64,000 bases of DNA, from positions 1,302,001 through 1,366,000 of the forward strand of contig NC_085116.1 in assembly GCF_030269925.1 (NCBI RefSeq). Reading direction: 5' to 3'. Origin of the DNA: Bombyx mori. Its lineage: Eukaryota; Arthropoda; Insecta; Lepidoptera; Bombycidae. The notes below the pieces were generated by a model. That model was not told the origin of the DNA. It saw only the letters and a program-made list of their open reading frames with translations, and did no database searches. Shown here in pieces: positions 23,482 to 35,320 of the stretch (position 1 is its first letter; each line of letters begins with the position of its first letter). A program made the position numbers and the translations under genes.

Positions 23482-23802
23482 TTTTTTTTTATTGCTTAGA
23501 TGGTTGGACGAGCTCACAGCCCACCTGGTGTTAAGTGGTTACCGGAGCCCATAGGCCGTAAATACGCAACTTACCTTGAAATATAAGTTGTAAGGTCTCA
23601 GTATCGTTACAACGGCTGCCCCACCCTTCAAACCGAAACGCGTTACTGTTTCACGGGAGAAATAGGCAGGGCGGTGGTACGTACCCGTGCGTACTCACAA
23701 GAGATCCTGCCATCAGTAATTACGCAAATAATAATTTTGCGAGTTTAATTTTTATTACACGAGGTTATTCCTTCACCGTCGAAGTCAATTATGAACAAAT
23801 CC
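23482..23802 (-). mobile_element. Composite SINE: BMC1-like tail plus middle domain
   Basis: Minus-strand BMC1 unit continuing without a break through CAGTAATTACGCAAAT into the middle domain of the tRNA-headed SINE (TAATTTTGCGAG, ATTCCTTCACCGTCGAAGTCAA). The tRNA head is missing. Confidence 0.8.
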
Positions 23803-23858
23803 TCTTTTGCGATAGGCAGTAACAAAGCTCTGTCCCTACTATGCACAAGCACCAGGTT

Positions 23859-23996
23859 CTTTTTTTATTTTTTTATTGCTTAGATGGGTGGACGAGCCCT
23901 ACCTTTCAGACCGAAACGCATTACTGCTTCACGGCAGAAACAGGCAGGGCGGTGGTACCTACCAGCGCGGACTCACAAGAGGTCCTACCACCAGTA
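23859..23996 (-). mobile_element. BMC1-type unit with large internal deletion
   Basis: Goes from ATGGGTGGACGAGCCC directly to TACCTTTCAGACCGAAACGC, deleting about 110 bp, then ends GGTCCTACCACCAGT. Confidence 0.85.
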
Positions 23997-24355
23997 AGAA
24001 GTTCTCAGATGTGTGCTTCTCTTAACTACTCTACGGTACTGTCAACACAAGACAATATCTTGCACTTGTCTGATTTCGTCTGGCCAACTCGCCATTTTTC
24101 TCGCGCTCTTCTCGTGCATTTGAAAGACCACTGATGAGCTCAAAATAGGCAGCAGTATCTCAGTATCACGGCATACTGCGATCGGCAGTCCTAATTCACT
24201 AACGGCAAGGTAATCCCCAGACCGTACGGGTAGGTACAGCCTGCTAATCCTTTCCAGGTTCGAAATTGTCATCTTTGAAGTGTGGCACAGTTATTATACC
24301 ATACAATACTTCAAACTTCTTATTACTTAATAATAATAATACTAAAGTACTTAAT

Positions 24356-24460
24356 GGTAGGCAGCGACATGGCTCTGTTATTGCTGACGTCTATGAGCGA
24401 CGGTGACCACTTTCCATCAGGTGGACCGTATGCTCGTCTGCCTAAAAAGCCAATAAAAAA
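24356..24460 (+). mobile_element. Bm1-type SINE 3' unit
   Basis: GGTAGGCAGCGACATGGCTC to CTGCCTAAAAAGCCAATAAAA; about 10 bp shorter inside. Confidence 0.85.
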
Positions 24461-25014
24461 ATTTGAGATTTCGACCTCATGTCAATAATGACCACTTTAT
24501 ACAAGATGGGCCCTGAGCTCGTTTACTTATCTAAAAGGTAATGGGTGTGTTGTAACAAATTTTAACATCATCAAATTTATTCATTAACAAAGGTTAATGT
24601 AAATCAAGCTGGTATGAATTATTTAAAGACGAAAATTACTATGATGTTGTCAAGATTATATTAACATCACAGATTGCTGTGAAACTATGTATGATACCCA
24701 TTCGCGTAACAACATAGAGTTAGATCATAATGATGTTTGTGATTACGGCAATTTGTTTAAATCCAGTACTTATTTGCAGTAACGTTTGAGTGAGATTTCC
24801 GCTTCGGGATCGTTAGTTAGTGCATTTCATTTCATCTCATTTCGTTTTATCCTATGCATAACCGATTTCAGATTTATCAACTTCATTTCTTCCCGGATCA
24901 TTTCGCTTCTCATAAAACAAACATGGTTTTAGCCTTTTATAGCTAAATAAAAGATACATATGTGTTGTGATACCTACACTTTTCGTATAAAGGAAAATGA
25001 AAGTATTATTTTGA

Positions 25015-25150
25015 ACTGACTCGATGGTGCAGTAATTAGCGGCTTTGACTATTGCGCCGTGGGTCGTGTGTTCGATTCCCACATCGGGCAAACATTGTGT
25101 GATGAACAGATTTCTTTGCTCATTGTCTATATATGTTCTTCAGGAGAGTG
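25015..25150 (+). mobile_element. tRNA-derived SINE, family B
   Basis: ACTCGATGGTGCAGTAATTAGCGGC resembles a pol III A box and GTGTTCGATTCCCAC a B box, spaced as in a tRNA. GGGCAAACATTGTGTGATGAACAG follows. The same unit lies reversed at 44720-44985. It is not a functional tRNA gene: the cloverleaf ends do not pair well. Confidence 0.65.
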
Positions 25151-25794
25151 TTTTAAAGGTTGAACATGTGATATTTTTAATATTAACCATCTTTGCATCA
25201 TTGATTTTGTATTTTTTACCAGTTACATTATCTGTCTTTTAAAGTAAGATAAAAGTATGTATTAATTTTGTTAATAGTTTTCAAAACATAGGTAAACTAA
25301 AAAAAATACTAAAATCAAACTACACTCTTTTGACAGTATTTATGAGAAAAATACCGGTGATACCAAATGATTCCGCATATTAACTCAGTTTCGAATATTT
25401 TTGGAAATTGTACACTTTTAATGCGAAAAGACGATATGTGTATTTATTTAAACATAGATGTGTTGGAGAAACCACAATTATTAACACCATCGTCAGACAT
25501 CCTAGGGGCGAACAGGGTGATCGAGCTAAATTATATATGTATAATTGAGTACACCAATCACGTTTGTTGTCTTAGAACAATTTAGAAATCTTCTCTTGAC
25601 GTTAGCAAACGATAACAAATGACATTTCTTAGGACGGACGCACCGCTCTTCATGAAGGCTGGTTGGTGAGTGAGTGTGATGGCGTCTACGCGCCTCCATC
25701 GGCTAGGCTTTGTCTAGCACGAAGTTAGCCGAGTTCCGACGATACCGCGATCGTGCTGCCATCTCTCGGGAATCGTGCTGCATTTCGTTTAGCT

Positions 25795-26045
25795 ATTACT
25801 GGTGGTAGGACCTCTTGAGAGTCCGCACGGGTAGGTACCACCGCCCCGCCTATTTCTGCCGTGAAGCAGTAATGCGTTTCGGTTTGAAGGGTGGGGCAGC
25901 CGTTGTGACTATACTGAGACCTTAGAACTACATATATCTAAAGGTGTGTGGCGCATTTACGTTGTAGATTTCTATGGGCTCCAGTAACCACTTAACACCA
26001 AGTGGGCTGTGAGCTCGTCCACACATCTAAGCAATAAAAAAAAAA
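25795..26045 (+). mobile_element. BMC1-type LINE 3' end
   Basis: Near-consensus from ATTACTGGTGGTAGGACC to CTAAGCAATAAAAAAAAA. A short AGCTAT direct repeat on each side may be a TSD. Confidence 0.9.
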
Positions 26046-26377
26046 GCTATCAAACTAATGACCGTGTCTCCGACATATAAGTATGTTTGTCGATCTCTGG
26101 TACCTATAATATAGGGACTGTGCGTGATATGTTGCCAGTTGCTATTAGAAAAAAAGTAGCGAGCAATGTAAGACAAATTAAAATCAGCTGATCTACAATT
26201 CCGAGGGACGCGGGGTTTTATTATGTCGAAATTGTGACTGATTGATGTTCACTTTGTTTATCTCTGAATTTTTATTTTGTTTTCACCTTAGTTATTACTT
26301 TAGGCCAGTTCAGGTAAACGCAATGAACTCTTTTCTTACTTAAGTGTATTATTAATTGAACTGTAATTTATTATCGA

Positions 26378-26663
26378 CTAGCTGACCCGGCAGACTTTGT
26401 AGTGCCTCAATCGATAAATAAAAGACCTAAACTTTGGTATAAAATAAACTTAAAACAAACAAAAGGAATCCATGCGACGGGGGACACATCAAAGGAAAAA
26501 ATTGTTATTTTTATTTAATTGCGAACATTTTCATATTTATCTACCTTTTAAACCTTCTCTGAATTTCCATAAATAATTCAAAATCAAAATTAGCCAAATC
26601 GGTCTAGCCGTTCTCGAGTTTTAGCGAGACTAACGAACAGCAATTCGTTTATATATATATAGA
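26378..26663 (-). mobile_element. Helitron-like non-autonomous element, family 2
   Basis: Ends CTAG at 26378-26381 and TC at 26663-26662 on the minus strand, with the same interior as 17900-18178 plus an AACTTAAAACAAACAAAAGG segment. Confidence 0.75.
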
Positions 26664-27039
26664 TTTGTCTCTAATCTAAAACTTCAGGTCTCGAAGTCAG
26701 ACGCAAATTGCGGAGAAGGAGGCGTGTGATACTGCGTTTCCCTCAGTCCGTCGGAATAAAGACATCCTCGATAAACACATTAGTGAATTGTGTTAGAAAA
26801 TAATTTGTCGTTCACATTAGGATATCACGGATATGTTTTTGCATAATATTCTAATTAAATACCGTTCGTTAGCGACATATTATTATAATTATATACAGAT
26901 ACATATTTTATGCAATCTTTCTGAATTAGAGAGGTACAATTTGGAATGATGTTGTTGTAAGCGGTAACTGTTTTATTTATTTTTTTACTTTTTTTTACAA
27001 ATTCACCACTTGTATCTTGTTTTATTATTGCTTTGAGGT

Positions 27040-27193
27040 ACTGGTGGTAGGACCTCTTGTGAGTCCGCACGGGTAGGTACCACCACCACCTTGCCTATTT
27101 CTGCTGTAGTTGTAGATGTCTATGGGCTCCAGTAACCACTTAGCACCAGGTGGGCTGTGAGCTCGTCCACCCATCTAAGCAATAAATAAAAAA
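27040..27193 (+). mobile_element. BMC1-type unit, internally deleted
   Basis: ACTGGTGGTAGG start, then a deletion from CTATTTCTGCTG to TAGTTGTAGATGTC removing about 90 bp, then the usual tail. Confidence 0.85.
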
Positions 27194-27279
27194 GTCTAAC
27201 TTTAGATCTAGATGAGTAATGATAATGAGTGTAACGATGTGATATATTTATGTAAATTGTAATTATAAGTAATTTTAGT

Positions 27280-27750
27280 GCAGCGGTGATTTTTTTCTTT
27301 TTTTGTTGTCAATATATAACACTAGGTATTCTTATACCAATCAATATACTTTTTTGAACAGTAAAAGTACCTGCTGAAAATTTTAATCCATCGACATTGG
27401 ATTACGCAGCTGATCGACAGCGCAGGTGATCGTAGAAAGTGGAGTGTGACGTCATATGTCATAGGTGAGCACTTAGAAGGTAAGGACGGAATACGTTCAA
27501 ACTAGTTTGCGCCTGCGCAAGTTTGAGTGACGGGTCTGTGCTGTAAATCTGGTATGGAGATGTTACGTACACTTCCGTCATTTTAATTTGAAAAATTAAA
27601 TAATACATCTTTGAGGCTTAGTTATCATTGATATTTTCTATACGAGGATACCCTTGCCTAATTTACAATTGTCGAGTGCATATTTTGTTTGCGACTTGGT
27701 AATTTTGTTGGTACGTTTTTTATTAAATAGCAGCGGTGATTTTTTTCTTT
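27280..27750 (-). mobile_element. Unidentified 429-bp insertion with 21-bp direct repeats
   Basis: GCAGCGGTGATTTTTTTCTTT is repeated perfectly at 27280-27300 and 27730-27750, bracketing 429 bp that matches nothing else in the window. A T-rich start next to the left repeat fits a poly(A) retroposon on the minus strand. The interior is moderately GC-rich (TGCGCCTGCGCAAG, GTGACGTCATATG) and has no long ORF. Confidence 0.65.
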
Positions 27751-27810
27751 AATATTCCAACAAAAAATGTAGTAGAGTTATGCTTAATAATAGTAAAAAG
27801 GTTAATTATG

Positions 27811-27892
27811 TTTTTTTTTTATTTTTTTTTTATTGCCCTTTTAGGCAAACGAGCAATGCCAAGGGCAGAGCCAAGCCGCTGTCTACCGTAAA
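27811..27892 (-). mobile_element. Bm1-type unit with internal deletion
   Basis: T runs, TTGCCCTTTTAGGCAAACGAGC joined directly to AATGCCAAGGGCAGAGCC; about 45 bp missing. Confidence 0.85.
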
Positions 27893-28084
27893 TTTCCATA
27901 GTTGTCTTGATTTAAAGGATAAGTAAGACATTTAGAGTACTCGTATTAATCAATGCAATTATGCTAGTATTCAAAACTACTATTTTTTTCAAATGAAGTA
28001 TTTCTTTTACAATTTCACGAATGACTTCCACGATGAAAGAATATAATCGTGTAATAAAAATCATCACCGAAAAACATCGTATTT

Positions 28085-28280
28085 TTGCGTAAGAGGCCAC
28101 CTTGTGTGTCCGCATGAATACCTACCGTCAACTTTGGAATTGAAGCATGGGGCAGCCATCATACAAACAGACCGATAATCGAGTTTTTGACCTCACGTCT
28201 GAAGGTCAGGGGCGACACGGACATTGTCACATCCGCCAGAAAACCTTTAGCATCAGGTCGATCCTGAGCTTATTCTTCGA
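28085..28280 (+). repeat. Diverged BMC1-related remnant
   Basis: TTGTGTGTCCGCATGAATACCTACC, GGAATTGAAGCATGGGGCAGCC and CTCACGTCTGAAGGTCAGGGG follow the BMC1 order at low identity. Confidence 0.45.
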
Positions 28281-28463
28281 TCAATGCGATAAATATAAAC
28301 ATTAAAAACACTGTAAGTGTAAACAATCTCATCATAATAGTCTTCTTGTATTAAAGTATTTAAAAAGAAGTACATGCCTCACCCTCTTAGTGTTGTAAAA
28401 TGTTATGGAGATATACCTATTATTACAGTATTTAAAATAAATTATAAGAGAGCCTTAAGAGCT

Positions 28464-28576
28464 ATAGGCAGAAGGTTGGCTCTGCCCCTGGCATTGCTGA
28501 CGTCCATGGGCAACGATAACCACTCACCATCAGGTGGGTTGTATGCCCGTTTGCCTACAAGGACAGTTGAAAAAAA
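28464..28576 (+). mobile_element. Bm1-type SINE 3' unit
   Basis: ATAGGCAGAAGGTTGGCTCTGCC to GCCTACAAGGACAGTTGAAAAAAAG. Confidence 0.88.
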
Positions 28577-29219
28577 GAGTTAGGAATGTAAAACACATTT
28601 TTTTTTGTCAAATAACGTTGTATCAGCTCCTTATAAATCTCACGCGTCGTAAACATAGTGAAAGTAAAATAAAATATTATTTTAATAAAATGTAACAACT
28701 ATGAGAATTTACTATCAAAATAACTGGATGCTGAGAATATTGTTATGTAACTTTCCCTGCCAATATTTAATTTAACAACATAACTGTGTTTCTTTAACTT
28801 TCATATACACTATTTTCTATATACTGAAGTGGACAGATACATACCTACGGTTCGGTCATTCACACTTCATGAGTAGCATACGAAGTCACAGCTTATCTGA
28901 TGTTAAGCACAATCTGAGTTCACACACACAAATTTCTTTAATGTATTTTTAACGGCTTGACGTAAAAATACCCACCAGTAGCCGAAGGAATTAAGTGAAT
29001 TAATTATAAATTAGTGAAAAGTTTAGATTCTATAATAAAAATAAAACAAAATATGGATGTACCTAGAAACTCTAGAAAGTTATTTAATCATAATCGGAGA
29101 GAACGAAAGAATCGAATTTAATTTTTAAAATCTCAATTGTTTCGACTTTATGGCTGATGTTAAGCATATTGTGTCATTGCTATTTGCTGAAAAGTTATAA
29201 TTGCTATTTGTGTCAACAT

Positions 29220-29394
29220 ATGATAAGTAGATTGGGCGTCTGGCGTCTGACGTCTCTGGTGAGGTTTCGAGCCGTCGGATTGCCGTCATTGTGGATATGG
29301 GCACGGCGGTATACACGGACGTGGAGTGTCTAGCATGGGACGGAGGGCGCCGTGTCCTCGTCGCAAAAATCGGAACCGTTTTGACTTATGCGAG
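29220..29394 (+). pseudogene. R1-type LINE ORF fragment
   Basis: GGGCGCCGTGTCCTCGTCGC and AAAAATCGGAACCG match the ORF of the R1-type LINE at 56.7-57.1 kb (residues RRVLVAKIG). The upstream GC-rich sequence is open but diverged. It is cut at 29394 by a BMC1 unit. Confidence 0.6.
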
Positions 29395-29641
29395 TATTAC
29401 TGCTGATAGGACCTCTTGTGAATCCGCGCGGGTAGGTACCACCATGCCTATTTCTGCCGTGAAGCAGTACTGCGTTTCGGTTTGAAGGGTGGAGCAGTCG
29501 TTGTAACTATACTTGAGACCTTAGAACTTATATCTCAAGGTAGGTGGCACATTTACGTCGTAGATGTCTATGGGCTCCAGTAACCACCTAACATTAGGTG
29601 GGATGTGAGCTCGTCCACCCATCTAAGCAATAAAAAAAAAA
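29395..29641 (+). mobile_element. BMC1-type LINE 3' end inserted in R1-type sequence
   Basis: ATTACTGCTGATAGGACC to CTAAGCAATAAAAAAAAA. It separates two parts of an R1-type LINE end, so it arrived later. Confidence 0.88.
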
Positions 29642-29871
29642 CTTTCAAAACAACAGCCGACTATGATTTGGATATATGATATGAAATGGAGAAGCCATTT
29701 GATTGTGGCGACAGCGACTGCCAATTCGGCGTCCAGTGGGAGCAAGGAGACATGCTCTCCGCGGTAAATCTTACCTTGGTCTCAGCCTACTTCGGGTAAG
29801 TTCTAGCACATCCGAGGCTTAAACATAAATAGATAACGGGCTTAAGTCAGTCTAAATCTGTCATTGGGAGT

Positions 29872-30467
29872 CAGAGGAGGGCGTTCGTCCAGCTCCGCCC
29901 TCTGTGAGGAGGCAGTTTCTTCCTGGTGACGGTCACGGGGTGACTTGAGGGGGTCGAGGCTGCCCCACAAGCTACCGTTTCTCTAGCGCGCTGGCACCAG
30001 GAGGATGGGACGGAGCGTCGTCGCTATGGTCCGGATTGCCGTCGTTACCAAGTATATTGTGGAAGAGTAACCCGGTCGACGGTGTATCGCGTTCCAACCC
30101 GGCAGGCTGGTTCTGGCCCAGCCGGGTATTACAGAACACCAGCGGCATCGCCCGGGCGGGCTGATAGGGCCATCGTACTGCGGAGACCGGCGTCGTTGAT
30201 CGTTGACCATCGCCTCGACGACTCGTCGGTCGGGCGTCCTAGGGGCGTCACTGCGAGTCCAGTTGTGACCGCGGGAACCCCCCACTCGGACTGGATTCTG
30301 ACCCCGTGGGGAGATCGGACGTCGGGTGTAAGAGTGCAAGGAAGTTGTTTAGCACGGTCCCTAAAAATATCTTTGGCCCCGCGGTTCGCAGTCGCGGAAC
30401 AGTTCCACATCCACAACAGATATTGAAGGAGGTTCGTTCGGCCCTCGGACCGAAAAAAAAGTCTACA
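29872..30467 (+). mobile_element. R1-type LINE 3' end
   Basis: About 600 GC-rich bases colinear with the reverse complement of 56060-56700 (GCGCGCTGGCACCAGGAGGA, CGCGTTCC, CCGGCAGGCTGGTTCTGGCC, ACACCAGCGGCATCGCCCGG) and ending in CGGACCGAAAAAAAA. Mostly 3' UTR; ORFs inside it are not meaningful. Confidence 0.78.
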
Positions 30468-30479
30468 TTTATCATGACT

Positions 30480-31702
30480 CACCTAAAATCAAACGAAAAA
30501 AGATACGTCGGTGATATGTACTGGACATGCGTATCGACAGTGCAGCTTTTAAAAATATGTATATCTAAAACGAAAGCTATATATTAACGCGATACAATCT
30601 AAAATAATATTTCGCTCACACATCAAAACCCTAGGATCGGGCCATTAAATCAGACCCGAGGGCCGTTCTATGCGAGATAGTCGCACACCCATCTCAGATA
30701 CTCCAATGTAAACACGGCCCGCCGTACCTGATCCCCGAAATTCACATACAAAGTTATGGAATTAGTCATAAAATGGATTCGTGACTCAAATATCTAACCT
30801 ATGAAATGTACTTCGCAACTGGAAGACGCAACCTCAAAATTCTGCTCACGCGACTTTAGGACTTAATCCTCTGTTCCGAAATACGACTTCTCTATGAAGC
30901 TTAGTGTGGTTACGATGCTGTTCCTCTCAGTTTTCTAAACCTACTGAGTTGACATTCGATAGAGGGCGTCATGTGACGTCATTAAATCAGCGAAGCAACA
31001 AAATTTAGCGCTTAAAGGGCTTACGATCGGGCGCAGTTGTGCAACGTGTACATGTATTTTGTATTTAAGGGTATATTAGGAGGGTCGTGTAATTTACTCA
31101 GCAGATCTTCATTATTTTCTTTTGTTACCTACGTCGTACATATATAACTTTATTTGTTGTTAGTTGGGCACGCACACTTTGAGGTCTGGAATAAGAGACT
31201 AACAGCTCATTAACTAACTCAAATCAATAATCTAACCGCAAAAAGCTTAGTTTTACTAGTAGGCGTTGCAAATAAATAAATAAAACCCTAAACAAATGAA
31301 AAATTTGGATTCGTCTGTCATGCTTTAATGAAAAAACAATATTATGTACATAATAAATGTTTTTTGGAATGTGGATATAATCTTAGCGATTTCGTGTAAT
31401 AATATCCGTGGAAAATCATTACCAATCTTTCGAAAATCGCCTTAGTTCTACAAAAAAAGCATCTGGTAATGTACTCGTTCATACACTCTTCTAATTTTTA
31501 AAATCAAATTTAATTTTTCTATTCGCAAAACAAACCACAGAGCAACTGATAGACACGTTTTTCTAACAAAAAGGAAGCATTGCTAATTTGATTACCGGTT
31601 CAAACGGCCGTCATACGCAACTCTCCTTTGATCCGGCAAAAATACAGATGTGTGGTGTGCTCTGAGTTAGGTTGTGGTAAAATTCACAATTTACGGCGGT
31701 TT
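30480..31702. other. AT-rich stretch, no gene seen
   Basis: No coding or repeat pattern recognised. Confidence 0.45.
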
Positions 31703-31710
31703 GATTACAT

Positions 31711-31970
31711 CAGGGGCTACCAAACTTATTTTGTCTACTGCCCACTTTGAGAATAAGTTATTTTTTAGCGTCCCCATGTTTTCACCAGCTTAAAAACAAC
31801 TCGGTATAGCGAGAGCTCAGTCGGTGTCTAAGAGTCCTCCGAGATGAAATTACAAATCATCTCTCAGGCCTCTACACAATACCCCCATTTTTTTCCTGGG
31901 TCTCTTACCGCCCCTCTTTAGGCTTGCAGCGCCCACAAGGGGGCGTTATCGGCCACTTTGGGAAGCGCTG
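31711..31970. mobile_element. Non-autonomous hAT-like element with 8-bp TSD
   Basis: Ends are CAGGGGCTACCAAACTTA and, reversed, CAGCGCTTCCCAAAGTGG (CAGnGnTnCC pattern typical of hAT). Flanks GATTACAT (31703-31710) and GATTATAT (31971-31978) form an 8-bp TSD with one mismatch. 260 bp, no transposase. Confidence 0.8.
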
Positions 31971-31978
31971 GATTATAT

Positions 31979-33590
31979 CAAAAGAAACACATCCAGTCAA
32001 TATTATCATTTCTTTAAATCTTTCTAAGATACATTTTGAAAATAATTGTAAAGAAATTTAGGTAAATAAAAAAAAAATTGCTCGTAGTATAGTATGATGA
32101 TTTAATGCTTAAAAAAGTCAGTGCACAGTAACAAATTTCTACAAGTATTAATATATTTGCAAAACAAAATTTACGAAATTTCCGATCTTTTTTTTTCCTA
32201 CATATTTTAGTAACCTCGAAGGGCTATACTAGATTCGCAGAAATAGTAAGTGAGTTCACGGGGCTCTAATCTGAGTATTTCCGATCGCTTTTCACTTGGA
32301 GCATCCATGAATAGTGCCCGCGGCGTATTGCTCCCGCTAAGCTAATGAGATGTCAGTACAATCATTTGTGCTTTAACCTTACACGGATGAGGTTTTTGGC
32401 CTTTCATTTCGCCCGTCTTTTAATACAGCTATTAATTAATTCAAGACGAACGCCTGTGAGAACGAAATCGCGAAATATTTAATACTGAATTAAATTAGCA
32501 CAAGGTTTCAACAACATTCATTCTTTTGGCGTAATTATTGGTAGTCCCCAACAGTTATGTCCGTTTTGTTTAAATTCTCAAGAAGTGAAAATTGTTTATG
32601 TGTTTAAATGAAATTGCTTGTAATTATGATGGCTCTCCGTTTATATTTCACAATTTTTATGATTTTTTTTTTGTATAGTACGTAATACTTAAATAAATGT
32701 GAAAGCGTAGTGAACATTCTGACATTACCGAATTAAATTAAATTAATTTTAATTATCAAAATGAAATGTCACTTCTTTATAATTATGTATCAACCAAATA
32801 AATAAAAAACTATTTCCATGTTTTGCTCATAGTCCAGGAGACTGATTTTATATTTCTGATAACATTAAAATCTGATCCAATTGCAAAGTCCAGTCTGATG
32901 CAATTGCAAAAATTTTAACGAATAGAACGAACGCACCTTGAGACAAAAGATTGAAATCGCAGTTGTATTCGATTTACGGCACAAGAATAAATACAATGGC
33001 ACCAAAGATTAAATCAATTAAATTAATTTTGTATAATATTTCACAAACTCTATTTCAAAACAGTAAATAGAATAAAAACATTATATTTTATTGTTTAATT
33101 TAAAATCCAACTCCAATCGACTTTGACACCAAATAAAACAAAACAGGTTTGCTCTCTTTATATCATTTCAAGTTGAAATTACAATATACTTGTACCGAAG
33201 TAAAATGGAGAATGAAAAGTGACATATTTTAAGGCCGGTTCGGTGGAAATCAACTGTTAAGTGAAGGTAAAGCAAGGTTACGTGCGGTGACTGATCGGGC
33301 TATGGACGTTATAATGCGCTGGCGACTACAGATTTAATTGAACACGCTTCCCGACACAAACATTCAATTTTAACGTAAGCCTCGCTCACAGCACCATTGT
33401 ACATGATTAACCGGCAAGTTGGCGTCCACTATTAATTGCTTTTATAGACGATAGTGGCCATCGCCGGAAAAATGCAATACAATTGAGTGGCCCTACACTA
33501 TATAGGGCCAATAATAGTCATATACTACACTACTACCTTATTACTATTACCTATTACTTATTACTATTACCAATACCTTATTATTACAAA
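31979..33590. other. AT-rich stretch, no gene seen
   Basis: No recognisable repeat or gene. A run of TTACTATTACC-like short repeats lies just before the Helitron-like element at 33591. Confidence 0.45.
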
Positions 33591-33881
33591 CTAGCTGACC
33601 CGGCAGACTTCGTAGTGCCTCAATCGATAAATAAAAGACCTAAACTTTTGTTTAAGATAAACTTAAAACAAACAAAAGGAATCCGTCCGACGGGGACACA
33701 TCAAAGGAAAAAGAAAATTGTTATTTTTATTTAATTCCGAATATTTTTATATTTATCTAACCTTTTAAACCTTCTCTGGACTTCAACAAATAATTCAAGA
33801 CCAAAATTTGCCAAATCGGTCAAGCCGTTTTCATGTTATGTCGTGACAACGGCAAACGGGTTTCATTTTTATATATATAGA
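33591..33881 (-). mobile_element. Helitron-like non-autonomous element, family 2
   Basis: CTAG at 33591-33594 preceded by A; TC end at 33881-33880. The 5' side is somewhat diverged (GTTATGTCGTGACAACGGC replaces the usual TTTTAGCGAGACTAACG complement). Confidence 0.72.
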
Positions 33882-34893
33882 TTACATGACTTATATGTAC
33901 TACACTACACCACTACCTACCATAAAACACTCAAATCTCATATGCACATTGTTAACACAGTTATTTAACGGTTCCTACAATATCTTCACATTCAATCAGT
34001 TGCTTATGAACTTTGGCAGCCGCGAAAGCTTAAAAAAATTTAAGCTTACACACACTAATAACTGTCCTCAAAACGGAAAATCTCTCGAATAAATCTGCGA
34101 CTCAGCTATAAATGCGAATCCTTCACGTGCTATTTCATTTAAATACAGTATCCCCAACATCGAACAGTCAGTACATTCGCCGATCCATTAGCATACCTAC
34201 ACAATAAAAGTTACAATAATAGTAGCATTAAAAACAGATAAGTAAATTTTTTGTAAATTAAATCGCATACATGTTGTCGGCAATTGATAACAATGTCATA
34301 TCACTGCACCAAACTTAAACAAATAAAAACTCCCTAGAAAAATGACAAAGACAACATAACAAACAAAGATGTGCGTCTCCTTGACAATAGAACCTAATTT
34401 AATAAATAAAAATATGTTACTAAAATAAATAAATATATTACTGAAACAATTTATTTATGTATGTACATATATCGTCAATGGTGAAATTATAAACAGCAAT
34501 TCATGTTAAAGGGTCATGATGCAAGGCTGCTAATTAAATTAAATACAACGAACTTTATCTGAATTTGTGAATGTTGAATGTAGCGCAATGTTTTTATAAC
34601 ACGAAACTAGTATCTTCATCTTCAGTCGAGAAAATTAGGAATGATTTCACGTCATTTCACAAGGATTTCTTGTCGTCAAAATCAGCAAGTTAATTCGATA
34701 TAATCAGGGTAAGAGCACTTACTTCACTTCACTGAAAACACTTACTCGAGTTTAGTATTTAGAAATATTTTGTTTTCTGAGTGCTATGATATGCCTCCAA
34801 GTCTGATGTAGACGGATAATGCTACTAGCCATGGCCACTGTGGAACGTGGGTCTTGCTATTGAAACTAGTGATGCCCTGGTAGTCGAATGACG
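33882..34893. other. AT-rich stretch, no gene seen
   Basis: Nothing recognised on either strand. Confidence 0.45.
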
Positions 34894-35320
34894 TTAGATG
34901 CGTGGACGAACTCACAGCCCATCTGGTGTGAAGTGGTTACTGGAGCCCATAGATACCTACAACGTAAGTGCGCCACCCACCTTGAGATATAAGGTCTAAG
35001 GTCTCAGTATAGTTACAACGGCTGCCCCATCCTTCAAACCGAAACGCATTACTGCTTCACGGCAGAAATAGGTAGGTTGGTGATACCTACCCGTGCGGAC
35101 TCACAAGAGGTCCTACCACCAGTAATTACGCAAATTATAATTTTGCGGGTTTGATTTTTATACACAATGTTTTATTCCTTCACCGTGGAAGTCAATCGTG
35201 AACATTTCTTGAGTACGTATTTCATTAAAAAAATTCGTACCCGCCTGCGGGATTCGAACACCGTTGCATCGCTACATACGAATGCACCGGACGTCTTATC
35301 CTTTAGGCCGCGACGACTTC
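34894..35320 (-). mobile_element. Full-length composite tRNA-headed SINE
   Basis: On the minus strand: a tRNA-like head (GTCGTCGCGGCCTAAAGGAT A-box region, GTGTTCGAATCCCGC B box), then TTTTTTTAATGAAATACGTACTC, a middle domain (CACGGTGAAGGAATAA, AATTTGCGTAATTACTGG), then a complete BMC1-like tail. The poly(A) end is lost. Confidence 0.82.

Noticed and set aside
25022..25095. tRNA gene
   Set aside because: Same reasoning: the tRNA-like head recurs at 44.9 kb with the same downstream SINE sequence.
29983..30587. Several overlapping ORFs of 75-118 codons on both strands
   Set aside because: They lie in the GC-rich 3' UTR of an R1-type LINE that recurs at 56.1-56.7 kb; no motif, frames not conserved between the two copies.
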